Part shown: positions 8,300-16,650 of the stretch, one piece after another
Numbering within the stretch: position 1 is the stretch's first letter
Layout: each line of letters begins with the position of its first letter
Origin: Paracoccus shandongensis
Lineage (GTDB): Bacteria > Pseudomonadota > Alphaproteobacteria > Rhodobacterales > Rhodobacteraceae
Assembly (NCBI RefSeq): GCF_017315735.1
Contig: NZ_JAFLRK010000009.1
Span: forward strand, 1-64,000
Direction of reading: 5' to 3'
Length of the DNA stretch: 64,000 nucleotides
Position numbers and translations under genes: made by a program
The notes under the pieces: generated by a model
The model's database searches: none
What the model saw: only the letters and a program-made list of their open reading frames with translations
Told to the model about the DNA's origin: nothing

Positions 8300-9156
8300 A
8301 ATCCCACGGCCGCCTGTCCGTCACCCCCAGCCTGCGCCCGCGCGAACTGATGGCGGAACCGCAGGTGCAGGGCGCCTGGACCGCCAGCATCGTCACCCTG
8401 TTCCCCGAGGCCTTTCCCGGCATCCTGGGCCTGTCGCTGACCGGCAAGGCCCTGGCGCAGGGCTTGTGGAACCTGCGCACCATCCCCCTGCGCGACTTCG
8501 GCATCGGCCGCCACCGCAATGTCGATGACACGCCCGCAGGCGGGGGCGCGGGCATGGTGATCCGCGCCGACGTGATGGACGCCGCCCTGCGCGAGGCCCG
8601 CCAAGGCCCGCCCCGCCCGGTGATCTACATGTCCCCGCGCGGCGCGCCGCTGACGCAAGCGCGGGCGCGCGATCTGGCGCAGGGCAATGGCGTGACGCTT
8701 ATCTGCGGTCGCTTCGAGGGGGTGGACCAGCGCGTCCTGGACGCCCATGATGTCGAGGAAATCAGCATCGGCGACTATGTCCTGACGGGCGGAGAGATCG
8801 CCGCTCAGGTCTTGATCGACGCGACGGTCCGCCTTATACCGCGCGTGCTGGGGAATCACGACTCTCTGGCCGAGGAATCCTTTTCCATCGGCAACAGGGG
8901 GCTGCTTGAGGCCCCCCAGTTCACGAAGCCCGCCCAATGGGAAGGCCGCGAGATACCCGAGGTTCTGCTGTCGGGCAATCACGCGGCCATTCAGCGTTGG
9001 CGGGCCGGTGAGGCCGAAAGGCTGACAAAGGAACGCCGCCCCGACCTGTGGCGGGCATACCAGGATGGTATGGACCCGGCAAAGGACCGACAGCTCTCGG
9101 GCGCATCAGACCAATCGCGGGGCTACCGCGAGCATGACAAGGAACCCAGGCGATGA
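8296..9156 (+). CDS. trmD: tRNA (guanine-N1-)-methyltransferase TrmD
   Basis: SPOUT methyltransferase making m1G37 in tRNAs, which prevents +1 frameshifting; 286 residues. Key segments are [46 protein letters not shown] and [12 protein letters not shown] in the AdoMet-binding knot, then [11 protein letters not shown]. The chosen ATG overlaps the upstream stop by 4 nt; a GTG at 8287 would add three residues. About 20 residues at the N-terminus and 35 at the C-terminus exceed the usual E. coli-like length. The stop overlaps rplS. Confidence 0.95.
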   Translation: MKSHGRLSVTPSLRPRELMAEPQVQGAWTASIVTLFPEAFPGILGLSLTGKALAQGLWNLRTIPLRDFGIGRHRNVDDTPAGGGAGMVIRADVMDAALREARQGPPRPVIYMSPRGAPLTQARARDLAQGNGVTLICGRFEGVDQRVLDAHDVEEISIGDYVLTGGEIAAQVLIDATVRLIPRVLGNHDSLAEESFSIGNRGLLEAPQFTKPAQWEGREIPEVLLSGNHAAIQRWRAGEAERLTKERRPDLWRAYQDGMDPAKDRQLSGASDQSRGYREHDKEPRR

Positions 9157-9536
9157 ACCTGATCGCAGAACTCGAAGCCGAGCAGATTGCCTCGCTCGGC
9201 AAGACCATCCCGGATTTCAAGGCCGGCGACACCGTGCGCGTCGGCTATAAGGTGACCGAAGGCACCCGCACCCGCGTGCAGATGTATGAAGGCGTCTGCA
9301 TTTCCCGCAAGGGCGGCGCGACGCTGGCGGCCAGCTTCACCGTGCGCAAGATCAGCTTCGGCGAAGGCGTGGAACGCGTGTTCCCGCTTTATTCGACCAA
9401 CATCGACTCGATCGAGGTCGTGCGCCGCGGCAAGGTCCGCCGCGCCAAGCTGTATTACCTGCGCGACCGTCGCGGCAAGTCGGCCCGGATCGTGGAAAAA
9501 ACCAACTATCGTCCGCTGTCCGACGCGAAGGCATAA
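9153..9536 (+). CDS. rplS: 50S ribosomal protein L19
   Basis: L19, 127 residues, with the recognisable core [40 protein letters not shown] and [20 protein letters not shown], located at the 30S-50S interface. Its ATG overlaps the trmD stop by 4 nt. rpmE follows 11 nt after the stop. Confidence 0.97.
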   Translation: MNLIAELEAEQIASLGKTIPDFKAGDTVRVGYKVTEGTRTRVQMYEGVCISRKGGATLAASFTVRKISFGEGVERVFPLYSTNIDSIEVVRRGKVRRAKLYYLRDRRGKSARIVEKTNYRPLSDAKA

Positions 9537-9547
9537 GGGGTCATCCG

Positions 9548-9769
9548 ATGAAAAAAGACATCCATCCCGATTACCACACCATCGAGATCAAGATGACCGA
9601 TGGCACCACCTACCAGACCCGCTCGACCTGGGGTTCGGAAGGCCAGACCATGACGCTGGACATCGACCCGACCGTGCATCCGGCCTGGACCGGCGGTTCG
9701 GCCAAGCTGATGGACACCGGCGGCCGTGTGTCGAAGTTCAAGTCGAAATACGCAGGCCTGGGCTTCTGA
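9548..9769 (+). CDS. rpmE: 50S ribosomal protein L31, cysteine-free form
   Basis: L31, 73 residues, starting [20 protein letters not shown] and containing HPAWTGG. It has no cysteine at all, so it is the zinc-independent (C-minus) form. It is the last gene of the ribosomal block and is followed by an intrinsic terminator. Confidence 0.93.
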   Translation: MKKDIHPDYHTIEIKMTDGTTYQTRSTWGSEGQTMTLDIDPTVHPAWTGGSAKLMDTGGRVSKFKSKYAGLGF

Positions 9770-9791
9770 TCGGCCCTGCCCTGGAAATGCG

Positions 9792-9818
9792 AAACGCCGC
9801 CCCTTCGGGCGGCGTTTT
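9792..9818 (+). terminator. Intrinsic terminator after rpmE
   Basis: The arms AAACGCCGCCC and GGGCGGCGTTT enclose a CTTC loop and end in TTTT, 23 nt after the rpmE stop. Confidence 0.92.
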
Positions 9819-9932
9819 CACATCGGCGGCATCCCGCAAGCGGTCAGCATAAAGATCGTGTGATCCGTTGAACCGGCTGGCGCGCTTGTCACGTTACGGA
9901 TTTCGCAAACGGTCCAACAAGGAGGAGAGCCG

Positions 9933-10445
9933 ATGCGTTTGACGGGAATCACCACATTTGCCGCCGCTGCCGCCCTGATGGGTTCTGTGGCCCTGGCCCA
10001 GGACACGCCCGCGACGGTGGTCGATATCATCGTGAATTCCGACGATCATGCCACTCTTGAATCTGCCGTCGTCGCGGCGGGCATGGCCGAAACCCTGTCC
10101 GGCGAAGGGCCTTTCACGATCTTCGCCCCGACTGACGAGGCCTTTGCCGCCCTGCCCGAAGGCGCTCTCGACGCGGCCCTGGCCGAGGAAAGCAAGGATA
10201 CCCTGAAGGCGATCCTGGGCTGTCATGCCCTGGCCTCCAAGGCGATGGCGGCCGACGTGATCGCCCTGGTCGAACAGGGCGGCGGCTCTGCCGAAGTGAC
10301 CACGGTGGGCAACTGCCGCCTGACCCTGACAGTGGCCGACGGCACGGTCAGGATCAACGATGCGGTGACCGTCACGGCCGCCGATCTGGTTGCTGGCAAC
10401 GGCGTCGTCCATGTGATCGACGGCGTTCTGATGCCGGCGATGTGA
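9933..10445 (+). CDS. Secreted fasciclin (FAS1) domain protein
   Basis: Single-domain FAS1 protein of 170 residues. A signal peptide (MRLTGITTFAAAAALMGSVA, cleavage near ALAQ) sends it to the periplasm. The FAS1 H1 box is GPFTIFAPTDEAFAALPEG and the H2 box is NGVVHVIDGVLMP. Two cysteines (in GCHAL and GNCRL) could form a disulfide. Such proteins mediate adhesion or respond to oxidative stress in related bacteria. The start has AAGGAGGAG upstream. It stands alone between two terminators. Confidence 0.88.
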   Translation: MRLTGITTFAAAAALMGSVALAQDTPATVVDIIVNSDDHATLESAVVAAGMAETLSGEGPFTIFAPTDEAFAALPEGALDAALAEESKDTLKAILGCHALASKAMAADVIALVEQGGGSAEVTTVGNCRLTLTVADGTVRINDAVTVTAADLVAGNGVVHVIDGVLMPAM

Positions 10446-10468
10446 TCGCATCCGTTTCCATCTCGGGA

Positions 10469-10490
10469 AAGGGGGCCATCTGGCCCCCTT
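10469..10490. terminator. Hairpin between the converging fasciclin and ecm genes
   Basis: AAGGGGGCCA pairs with TGGCCCCCTT across a very short TC turn. It lies between two convergent genes and may end transcription from both sides, although the T-run is only two or three bases. Confidence 0.6.
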
Positions 10491-10497
10491 GTTCATG

Positions 10498-12456
10498 TCA
10501 TGCCGCCTCGACGCTGGGCTCGACCAGCGCCACGATGTCCATCATGATCGCGTTCAGCTGGAAATCCTTGGGCGTATAGACGCGGGCCACGCCCATGGCG
10601 CGCAGGCGGGCCGCGTCGTCGTCGGGGATGATGCCGCCCACGATCACGGGGACATGGGCCAGCCCCGCCGCGCGGATGCGGGCCATCACATCCTCGATCA
10701 GCGGCAGGTGGCTGCCCGACAGGATCGAGAGGCCCACGACATGGGCGTCTTCCTCGGCCGCGCGGGCCACGATCTGTTCTGGTGTCAGGCGGATCCCCTC
10801 ATAGGTGATGTCCATGCCGCAGTCGCGGGCGCGGAAGGCGATCTGTTCGGCGCCGTTGGAATGGCCGTCCAGGCCCGGCTTGCCCACCACGAATTTCAGG
10901 CGGCGGCCCAGGCGGGCGCTGACGGCATCGACGGCCTCGCGGATCTCCTCCAGCCCCTCGGTGCGGTTGGACGGGCTGGCCGACACCCCGGTCGGGCCGC
11001 GATATTCGCCGTGGACCGCCCGCATCACCCCCGCCCATTCGCCGGTGGTGGCCCCTGCCTTGGCGGCGGCGATGGACCAGGGCATCACGTTTTCCCCCCG
11101 CCGCGCCGCATCGCGCAGGGCGCCAAGCGCAAGCTGCACCGCGCCTTCGTCGCGCGCCTGCCGCCACGCGCGAAGCCGCGCGATCTGGTCCTGTTCCACC
11201 GCCGGATCGACGACCATGATGCCGCCGTCCCCCGCCACCAGCGGCGAGGGCTCACCCTGTTGCCAGCGGTTCACGCCGACCACCACGGTTTCGTTCGTCT
11301 CGATCCGGTTCAGCCGCTCGGCATTCGATTCGACCAGCCGCCCCTTCATGTAGTCGATGGCGGCGATCGCCCCGCCCATCTGATCCAGCAGGCGCAATTC
11401 GTCGCGCGCGCCCCCCTTCAACTCCTCGACCTTGGCGGCGATGACCGGGTTGCCGTCGAACAGGTCGCCATATTCCAGCAGGTCGGTCTCATAGGCCAGG
11501 ATCTGCTGCATCCGCAGCGACCATTGCTGGTCCCAGGGACGCGGCAGGCCAAGCGCCTCGTTCCAGGCGGGAAGCTGCACGGCGCGGGCCCGGGCGTTCT
11601 TCGACAGCGTGACCGCCAGCATCTCCAGCAGGATGCGATACACGTTGTTTTCGGGCTGCTGTTCGGTCAGTCCCAGGCTGTTGACCTGCACGCCATAGCG
11701 GAAGCGGCGGTATTTCTCGTCCGTGATGCCGTAACGGTCGCGCGTGATCTCGTCCCACAACTCGGTAAACGCCCGCATCTTGCACATCTCGGTGACAAAG
11801 CGGATGCCCGCGTTCACGAAGAAGCTGATGCGGCCGACCATTTCCGGGAAGCTTTCCGGTGGCACCTTGCCCTTCAGGTCGTCCAGCACGGCGATGGCGG
11901 TCGCCAGGGCATAGGCCAGTTCCTGCTGCGGCGTCGCCCCGGCTTCCTGCAGGTGATAGGAACAGACGTTCATCGGGTTCCACTTGGGCAGATGTTCCCG
12001 CGTATAGGCCGCCACGTCCGTGATCATCGCCAGGGACGGCTTCGGCGGGCAGATATAGGTGCCGCGCGACAGGTATTCCTTGATCAGGTCGTTCTGGACC
12101 GTGCCCTGCAAGGCCGCGATGTCCGCCCCCTGTTCCTCGGCCACGGCGATATAGAGCGATAGCAGCCACGGGGCGGTGGCATTGATCGTCATCGAGGTGT
12201 TCATCTGCTCCAGCGGGATTCCGTCGAACAGCGCGCGCATGTCACCCAGGTGGCAGATGGGCACGCCGACCTTGCCCACCTCGCCCCGCGCCAGGACGTG
12301 GTCGCTGTCGTATCCGGTCTGCGTGGGCAGGTCGAAGGCCACCGACAGGCCGGTCTGCCCCTTGGCCAGGTTGCCGCGATACAGGGCGTTCGATTTCTCG
12401 GCCGTCGAATGACCCGCATAGGTGCGGAACAGCCAGGGTTTGTCCTTGTCGGCCAT
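10498..12456 (-). CDS. ecm: Ethylmalonyl-CoA mutase (MeaA type)
   Basis: Coenzyme B12-dependent mutase of 652 residues converting (2R)-ethylmalonyl-CoA to (2S)-methylsuccinyl-CoA in the ethylmalonyl-CoA pathway. The N-terminal barrel begins KPWLFRTYAGHSTAEKSNA and contains the CoA/substrate segments SVAFDLPTQTGYDSDH and INATAPWLLSLY. The C-terminal cobalamin domain has the base-off motif DGHSNG (D530, H532, G535) followed by VVGLSILSGSH and VPVIVGGIIP. One chain carries both domains, as in this subfamily. The ATG chosen (MADKDKPW) fits family starts; the frame opens 16 codons earlier. It is divergent from ccr, its pathway partner. Confidence 0.95.
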   Translation of the reverse strand: MADKDKPWLFRTYAGHSTAEKSNALYRGNLAKGQTGLSVAFDLPTQTGYDSDHVLARGEVGKVGVPICHLGDMRALFDGIPLEQMNTSMTINATAPWLLSLYIAVAEEQGADIAALQGTVQNDLIKEYLSRGTYICPPKPSLAMITDVAAYTREHLPKWNPMNVCSYHLQEAGATPQQELAYALATAIAVLDDLKGKVPPESFPEMVGRISFFVNAGIRFVTEMCKMRAFTELWDEITRDRYGITDEKYRRFRYGVQVNSLGLTEQQPENNVYRILLEMLAVTLSKNARARAVQLPAWNEALGLPRPWDQQWSLRMQQILAYETDLLEYGDLFDGNPVIAAKVEELKGGARDELRLLDQMGGAIAAIDYMKGRLVESNAERLNRIETNETVVVGVNRWQQGEPSPLVAGDGGIMVVDPAVEQDQIARLRAWRQARDEGAVQLALGALRDAARRGENVMPWSIAAAKAGATTGEWAGVMRAVHGEYRGPTGVSASPSNRTEGLEEIREAVDAVSARLGRRLKFVVGKPGLDGHSNGAEQIAFRARDCGMDITYEGIRLTPEQIVARAAEEDAHVVGLSILSGSHLPLIEDVMARIRAAGLAHVPVIVGGIIPDDDAARLRAMGVARVYTPKDFQLNAIMMDIVALVEPSVEAA

Positions 12457-12584
12457 GCGGCGCCTCGCAATAATCTTTCGGTCCCTTAAGCGATACCGAA
12501 ACAAACATGCGCCGTCAATTCGCCGCGATGCGGCACAATTCTACGACGTTCGGACATTTTATTACTAAACAGCCATCACAGTTG

Positions 12585-12600
12585 TTGCAATCTTGCGCAA
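12585..12600. promoter_or_regulatory. Candidate operator between ecm and ccr
   Basis: The palindromes TTGCAA (12585-12590) and TTGCGCAA (12593-12600) stand 2 nt apart in the 209-bp divergent ecm/ccr control region, 66 nt before the ccr start. TTGC-type palindromes are plausible regulator sites, and alphaproteobacteria control ccr transcriptionally with the carbon source. No protein can be assigned from sequence alone. Confidence 0.35.
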
Positions 12601-12665
12601 TCATCCCTTACCTCTGGGGATCAGAACGCGGCGATTCTGCGCCGCAGCAGATGCAGGAGAAGATG

Positions 12666-13955
12666 ATGGCCCTTGATTCCCCGACTCCAATCGCCCCCTA
12701 TGACGCGCCCGTCAAAGACCTGTACGACATTGGCGAGATGCCGCCCCTGGGCCATGTGCCCGCCCGGATGCACGCCTGGGCGATTCGGCGCGAACGCCAG
12801 GGCGAACCCGACAAGGCCATGCAGCTTGAGGTCGTGGAGACGCCGTCCATCGACAGCAACGAGGTGCTGGTCCTGGTGATGGCGGCGGGCGTCAACTACA
12901 ACGGCATCTGGGCGGGGCTTGGCGTGCCGATCAGCATGTTCGACGTTCACAAGCAGCCCTATCACATCGCCGGATCCGACGCCTCGGGGATCGTCTGGGC
13001 GGTGGGCGACAAGGTGAAACGCTGGAAGGTGGGCGACGAGGTCGTCATCCACTGCAACCAGGACGACGGCGACGACGAGGAATGCAACGGCGGCGACCCG
13101 ATGTATTCGCCCACGCAGCGCATCTGGGGATACGAGACCCCGGACGGCAGCTTCGCCCAGTTCACCCGCGTCCAGTCCCAGCAGCTGATGCCGCGCCCCA
13201 AGCACCTGACATGGGAGGAATCGGCCTGCTATACCCTGACGCTGGCCACCGCCTACCGGATGCTGTTCGGGCACGAGCCGCACGAGCTGAAGCCCGGCAT
13301 GAACGTGCTGGTCTGGGGCGCGTCCGGGGGCCTTGGATCCTATGCGATCCAGCTGATCAACGCGGCGGGCGGCAATGCCATCGGCGTCATTTCCGAAGAA
13401 GACAAGCGCGACTTCGTGATGGGCCTTGGCGCCAAGGGCGTCATCAACCGAAAGGAATTCAACTGCTGGGGCCAGTTGCCCACCGTGAACACGCCCGAAT
13501 ACAAGGCCTGGTTCAACGAGGTCCGCAAGTTCGGCAAGGCCATCTGGGACATCACCGGCAAGGGCAACAACGTCGACATCGTCTTTGAACACCCGGGCGA
13601 GGCGACCTTCCCCGTTTCCACCTTTGTCTGCAAGAAGGGCGGCATGGTGGTGATCTGCGCGGGCACCACGGGCTTCAACTGCACCTTCGACGTGCGTTAC
13701 CTGTGGATGCACCAGAAGCGCATCCAGGGGTCGCATTTCGCGCATCTGAAGCAGGCGTCCGCGGCCAACAAGCTGATGCTGGAACGCCGCCTGGATCCCT
13801 GCATGTCCGAGGTCTTTCCCTGGGCCGAGATCCCGCAGGCCCATGTGAAGATGATGAAGAACCAGCACAAGCCCGGCAACATGGCCGTGCTGGTCCAGGC
13901 GCCGACCACCGGCCTGCGCACCTTCGAGGATGCGCTGGAAGCCCGGCGCGGCTGA
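12666..13955 (+). CDS. ccr: Crotonyl-CoA carboxylase/reductase
   Basis: Signature enzyme of the ethylmalonyl-CoA pathway: it reductively carboxylates crotonyl-CoA with CO2 and NADPH to (2S)-ethylmalonyl-CoA. It is a 429-residue MDR-family protein with AAGVNYNGIWAGLG near residue 77, HCNQDDGDDEECNGGDPM, and the nucleotide-binding VWGASGGLGSYAIQ loop. The start was set at the second of two ATGs (12663, 12666) because AGGAG lies 6 nt upstream. With ecm, scoAB and others it lets the cell grow on acetate-level substrates without isocitrate lyase. Confidence 0.97.
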   Translation: MALDSPTPIAPYDAPVKDLYDIGEMPPLGHVPARMHAWAIRRERQGEPDKAMQLEVVETPSIDSNEVLVLVMAAGVNYNGIWAGLGVPISMFDVHKQPYHIAGSDASGIVWAVGDKVKRWKVGDEVVIHCNQDDGDDEECNGGDPMYSPTQRIWGYETPDGSFAQFTRVQSQQLMPRPKHLTWEESACYTLTLATAYRMLFGHEPHELKPGMNVLVWGASGGLGSYAIQLINAAGGNAIGVISEEDKRDFVMGLGAKGVINRKEFNCWGQLPTVNTPEYKAWFNEVRKFGKAIWDITGKGNNVDIVFEHPGEATFPVSTFVCKKGGMVVICAGTTGFNCTFDVRYLWMHQKRIQGSHFAHLKQASAANKLMLERRLDPCMSEVFPWAEIPQAHVKMMKNQHKPGNMAVLVQAPTTGLRTFEDALEARRG

Positions 13956-13970
13956 ACCGCCGGGAAGCGT

Positions 13971-14177
13971 TCAAATCTGCGTGTCGCCTGTCTTCGGCAG
14001 GCGGCATTTCCATTCGACGACATGGTCGTTCGGATGGGCGTTCACCCATCGGGCCAGTTCGTTCTGGCCCGACAACATGCAAGTGAACAATCCGTTCTGC
14101 TGTTCGAACAACAGGCTGTGCTCGGTGCAGCGTTGCGGATCGGAAATCAGGCAGGTGACGAAGAACAGCTCGATCAT
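13971..14177 (-). CDS. Conserved small protein of unknown function
   Basis: A 68-residue protein (MIELFFVTCLISDPQRCTEH onward) with four cysteines (C9, C17, C33, C58) and a TM-free but hydrophobic N-terminal end. It has a good ribosome site (AAAGGAA 6-7 nt before ATG) and the codon use of its neighbours. I recognise the N-terminal sequence as typical of short uncharacterised proteins of Rhodobacterales but cannot name a family. It is convergent with ccr, ending 15 nt after its stop. Conserved cysteines might bind metal; that is a guess. Confidence 0.75.
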   Translation of the reverse strand: MIELFFVTCLISDPQRCTEHSLLFEQQNGLFTCMLSGQNELARWVNAHPNDHVVEWKCRLPKTGDTQI

Positions 14178-14256
14178 CGGCGTTCCTTTCGGCTGACCCC
14201 CCTACACGCACGAGTGGCGAAAAAGTTGCATGGGCAATCGCCGCGCCGCGCGCTAG

Positions 14257-15792
14257 ATGAGGGCCATGACTGTCCCCGCCCCAATCCTGTCCCCCGACCA
14301 GGCCGATGCCTGGGATGCCCTGGCCGAGGCCTTCGGCGAAGCCGGCATCGACCTGATCGCCGAGGAGGTGCAGCCTCCGCAGCCTGGCAAGGGCCGCGTC
14401 CTGGCGGTGATCGGCAAGGCCGGGTCGGGCAAGACGCTGCTGCTCTCGCAGATCACCAAGGCCCTGCGCGGCGCGGGGGTCGAGGTCGTCAGCGGCGATT
14501 ACGAAGGCCGCCGGCGCAAGGACCGGCGCAGCGTGGCGATCCTGGCGCCGACGAACAAGGCCGCTTTCGTGCTGCGGATGCGCGGCGTGCCCGCGACGAC
14601 GATCCACCGGATCCTTTATACCCCCGTCTATGACCCCGAATACGAAAAGCTGGCCGAATGGCTGACCGGCAGCGGCGACAGGCCTGCGGTCGAAGGCATG
14701 ACGGATGCAGCCCTGGACCGGGCCAAGCTGTTCTATGACCAGCACACGTCCATCCCCGGCGCGCTGGCCGCTGCGGGGCTGCGCGGGTCGGACTTCATCC
14801 GCGGCTGGAAACGGCGCGAGGATGCGCTGGACGTGGGGCTGATCGACGAGGCGTCCATGCTGGACGAAAAGCAGTTCGAGGATCTGCGCGAGATCTTCCC
14901 GATCCTGGTCCTGTTCGGCGATCCGGCGCAGCTTGCCCCCGTGGGCCAGTCGGGCGAGATGGTGTTCGAGAAGCTCGCCCCCTCGCAGCGCCTGATCCTG
15001 AACCGCATCCACCGCCAGGCCGACGACAGCCCGATCCTGGATCTGGCCCATGCGCTGTCCGATGACGCGCTGTCCTTTGACGGCTTCGAAAGCATGATCC
15101 GCGCCGCCGCCCGCCGCGACGACCGGGTGGTCTGGGCGGAACGGGTGGAAAGCGACCTGATGGCCCGCAGCCCGGTCCTGGTCTGGCGCAACGCCACGCG
15201 CATCCGGCTGATCCATGCCTTCCGCGCGGCCTATGGCGCGCCGGGCGACGCGCTGCTGCCGGGCGAGCCCTTGATCTGCGACGGGCTGGAACTGCCGCTG
15301 AAGCACCGCAAGAAGCGCATCGACCTGGAGGCGCGCGGGCTGATCAAAGGGGCGCAGGTGGTCTACCTCGGGCCAGGCCGCAAGCCCGGCTTTTCCCGCC
15401 TGCACGTGATCGGGGCCGAGGATCCGCGCCTGTCCGCCGCCAGCATCGTCAAGATCGAACTGCCCGACGAGGACGAGCCCTTCATCCCCTATGCCGCCCG
15501 CATGGGCGCGACCTTCCTGCACGGCGCGGCGGTGACGATCCACAAGTCGCAGGGGTCGCAATGGCCCGCGGTCCAGGTCTTCGGCCCCGACATCAGCGCC
15601 GCCGCCTGGTCGAACCGGACCGAGGCGGGCATCCCCTTGTGGAAGCGCCTGGCCTATGTCGCCATCACGCGCGCGCAGGAACGGCTGCTGTGGGTGACGA
15701 AGGCGCGGCTTGCGCGGCCGTCGGCGCCGTTGGGGACGGACGATCTGGACGCGCCGGTGGCCGACCTGGCCCTGGCGGGCGAGGAAGACTAG
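14257..15792 (+). CDS. RecD-like ATP-dependent DNA helicase (SF1)
   Basis: Stand-alone superfamily 1 helicase of 511 residues. Walker A is GKAGSGKT (53-60), motif Ia is LAPTNKAAFVLR, Walker B is LIDEASM (195-201), motif III is LVLFGDPAQLAPVG, and the UvrD_C_2 motif is VTIHKSQGSQWP (427-438) followed by AITRAQERLLWV. This resembles RecD2/Dda-like enzymes but has no N-terminal helix-hairpin-helix domain and no recB/recC neighbours. Probably 5'-3' and acting in repair or replication restart. An alternative ATG at 14266 is equally possible. A GGATATTT element follows. Confidence 0.85.
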   Translation: MRAMTVPAPILSPDQADAWDALAEAFGEAGIDLIAEEVQPPQPGKGRVLAVIGKAGSGKTLLLSQITKALRGAGVEVVSGDYEGRRRKDRRSVAILAPTNKAAFVLRMRGVPATTIHRILYTPVYDPEYEKLAEWLTGSGDRPAVEGMTDAALDRAKLFYDQHTSIPGALAAAGLRGSDFIRGWKRREDALDVGLIDEASMLDEKQFEDLREIFPILVLFGDPAQLAPVGQSGEMVFEKLAPSQRLILNRIHRQADDSPILDLAHALSDDALSFDGFESMIRAAARRDDRVVWAERVESDLMARSPVLVWRNATRIRLIHAFRAAYGAPGDALLPGEPLICDGLELPLKHRKKRIDLEARGLIKGAQVVYLGPGRKPGFSRLHVIGAEDPRLSAASIVKIELPDEDEPFIPYAARMGATFLHGAAVTIHKSQGSQWPAVQVFGPDISAAAWSNRTEAGIPLWKRLAYVAITRAQERLLWVTKARLARPSAPLGTDDLDAPVADLALAGEED

Positions 15793-15807
15793 CGTCCCGC
15801 GAATGCC

Positions 15808-15853
15808 GGGGGCCAGCCCCCGGGCCCCCGGGATATTTAAGGTCCAATGCAGG
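15808..15853 (+). repeat. Gene-end element with GGATATTT (copy a)
   Basis: GGGGGC/GCCCCC hairpin (15808-15821), then a C/G run, GGATATTT (15831-15838) and the tail GGTCCAATGCAGG (15841-15853). It lies 16 nt after the helicase stop in the same orientation. Copies b to e are at 35855, 47472, 47657 and 50912. Confidence 0.7.
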
Positions 15854-15861
15854 GAGCCAGG

Positions 15862-16650
15862 TCAGCGCGCGGCCTTGCGGTGGTCCAGGCGGTCGATGGA
15901 GAGGCGCAGCGCCTCGACCAGGGCTTCCTTGGGGATGCCGGTTTCGTGGGACAGGCGCATGATGCCGAAATGGACGCGGGCGAGTTCCTGGTAGTAGCGC
16001 GCGAAGGTATAGTTGATCGACGCGCCCACCACGGCCCCGAAGATCGGCGCGGCCTGTGCGGCAAGCTTCTGCCCCATCGACACCGACAGGCGCGGAGCCA
16101 CGCGGCTGATCAGGCCCTGCACCGTCTGGCCCGTCACCGACATGCGCGCGGCCAGAAGGCCCAGGTCGGTCGTGTCATCCTCGGCCATGGGACCGGCGGC
16201 GGCGAAGATGCGCAGGCATTCCATCCGCACCTCCTCGCTGTCGGGATCGAGCCCGTGTTCCACCGCGATGTCCAGCATGGCCCGCAGCAAGAGCGTGATC
16301 GTGAAGGGCAGCTCGATCATCGCGCCCGCAAAGCCCCCCACGCCCCCCGCCGCCCCGCTGACGGTCGAGGCCATGCGGTTGAACCAGTCCCCCCGGTCGC
16401 GCACCAGCCGCCGCGAGCCGGTGGCCGCCGCAAAGGCCCGGTTCAGCGCCGCCCGCGTGATGCGGTCCATGCGGCTGCGCACGAAGCCAGGCAGCTTCTC
16501 GATCAGGCCCTCGGCGCTGTTGCCGACGACCGACATGATCTCCATCCCGAGGCCCCCGGCATCCAGGTATCGCCGCGCCAGGCGGTCGATCTGGGCATGG
16601 ACCGAGGGATCATTGATCGGCGGAAGCACCAGTTGCGGATTGGTGGGCAT
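15862..16650 (-). CDS. EcsC-family protein
   Basis: EcsC-domain protein of 262 residues. Segments such as SVVGNSAEGLIEKLPGF, GGVGGFAGAMIELPFTITLL (a likely membrane-associated hairpin) and VGASINYTFARYYQELARVHF with the closing RLSHETGIPKEAL match the family. EcsC proteins in Bacillus sit next to an ABC exporter; here no exporter is present and the role is unknown. The ATG (MPTNPQLVLPP) is preceded by AAGAGG and lies 41 bp inside the 3' end of the upstream GNAT gene. Confidence 0.8.
   Translation of the reverse strand: MPTNPQLVLPPINDPSVHAQIDRLARRYLDAGGLGMEIMSVVGNSAEGLIEKLPGFVRSRMDRITRAALNRAFAAATGSRRLVRDRGDWFNRMASTVSGAAGGVGGFAGAMIELPFTITLLLRAMLDIAVEHGLDPDSEEVRMECLRIFAAAGPMAEDDTTDLGLLAARMSVTGQTVQGLISRVAPRLSVSMGQKLAAQAAPIFGAVVGASINYTFARYYQELARVHFGIMRLSHETGIPKEALVEALRLSIDRLDHRKAAR

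Noticed and set aside
9861-9895. TGATCC before the fasciclin gene as an RpoE/ChrR-type promoter
   Set aside because: The -35 like hexamer is perfect, but at 16 to 18 nt spacing there is no TAAGA-like -10. A tGAAC-N18-CGTT reading for the general stress sigma factor has a wrong spacing and first base.
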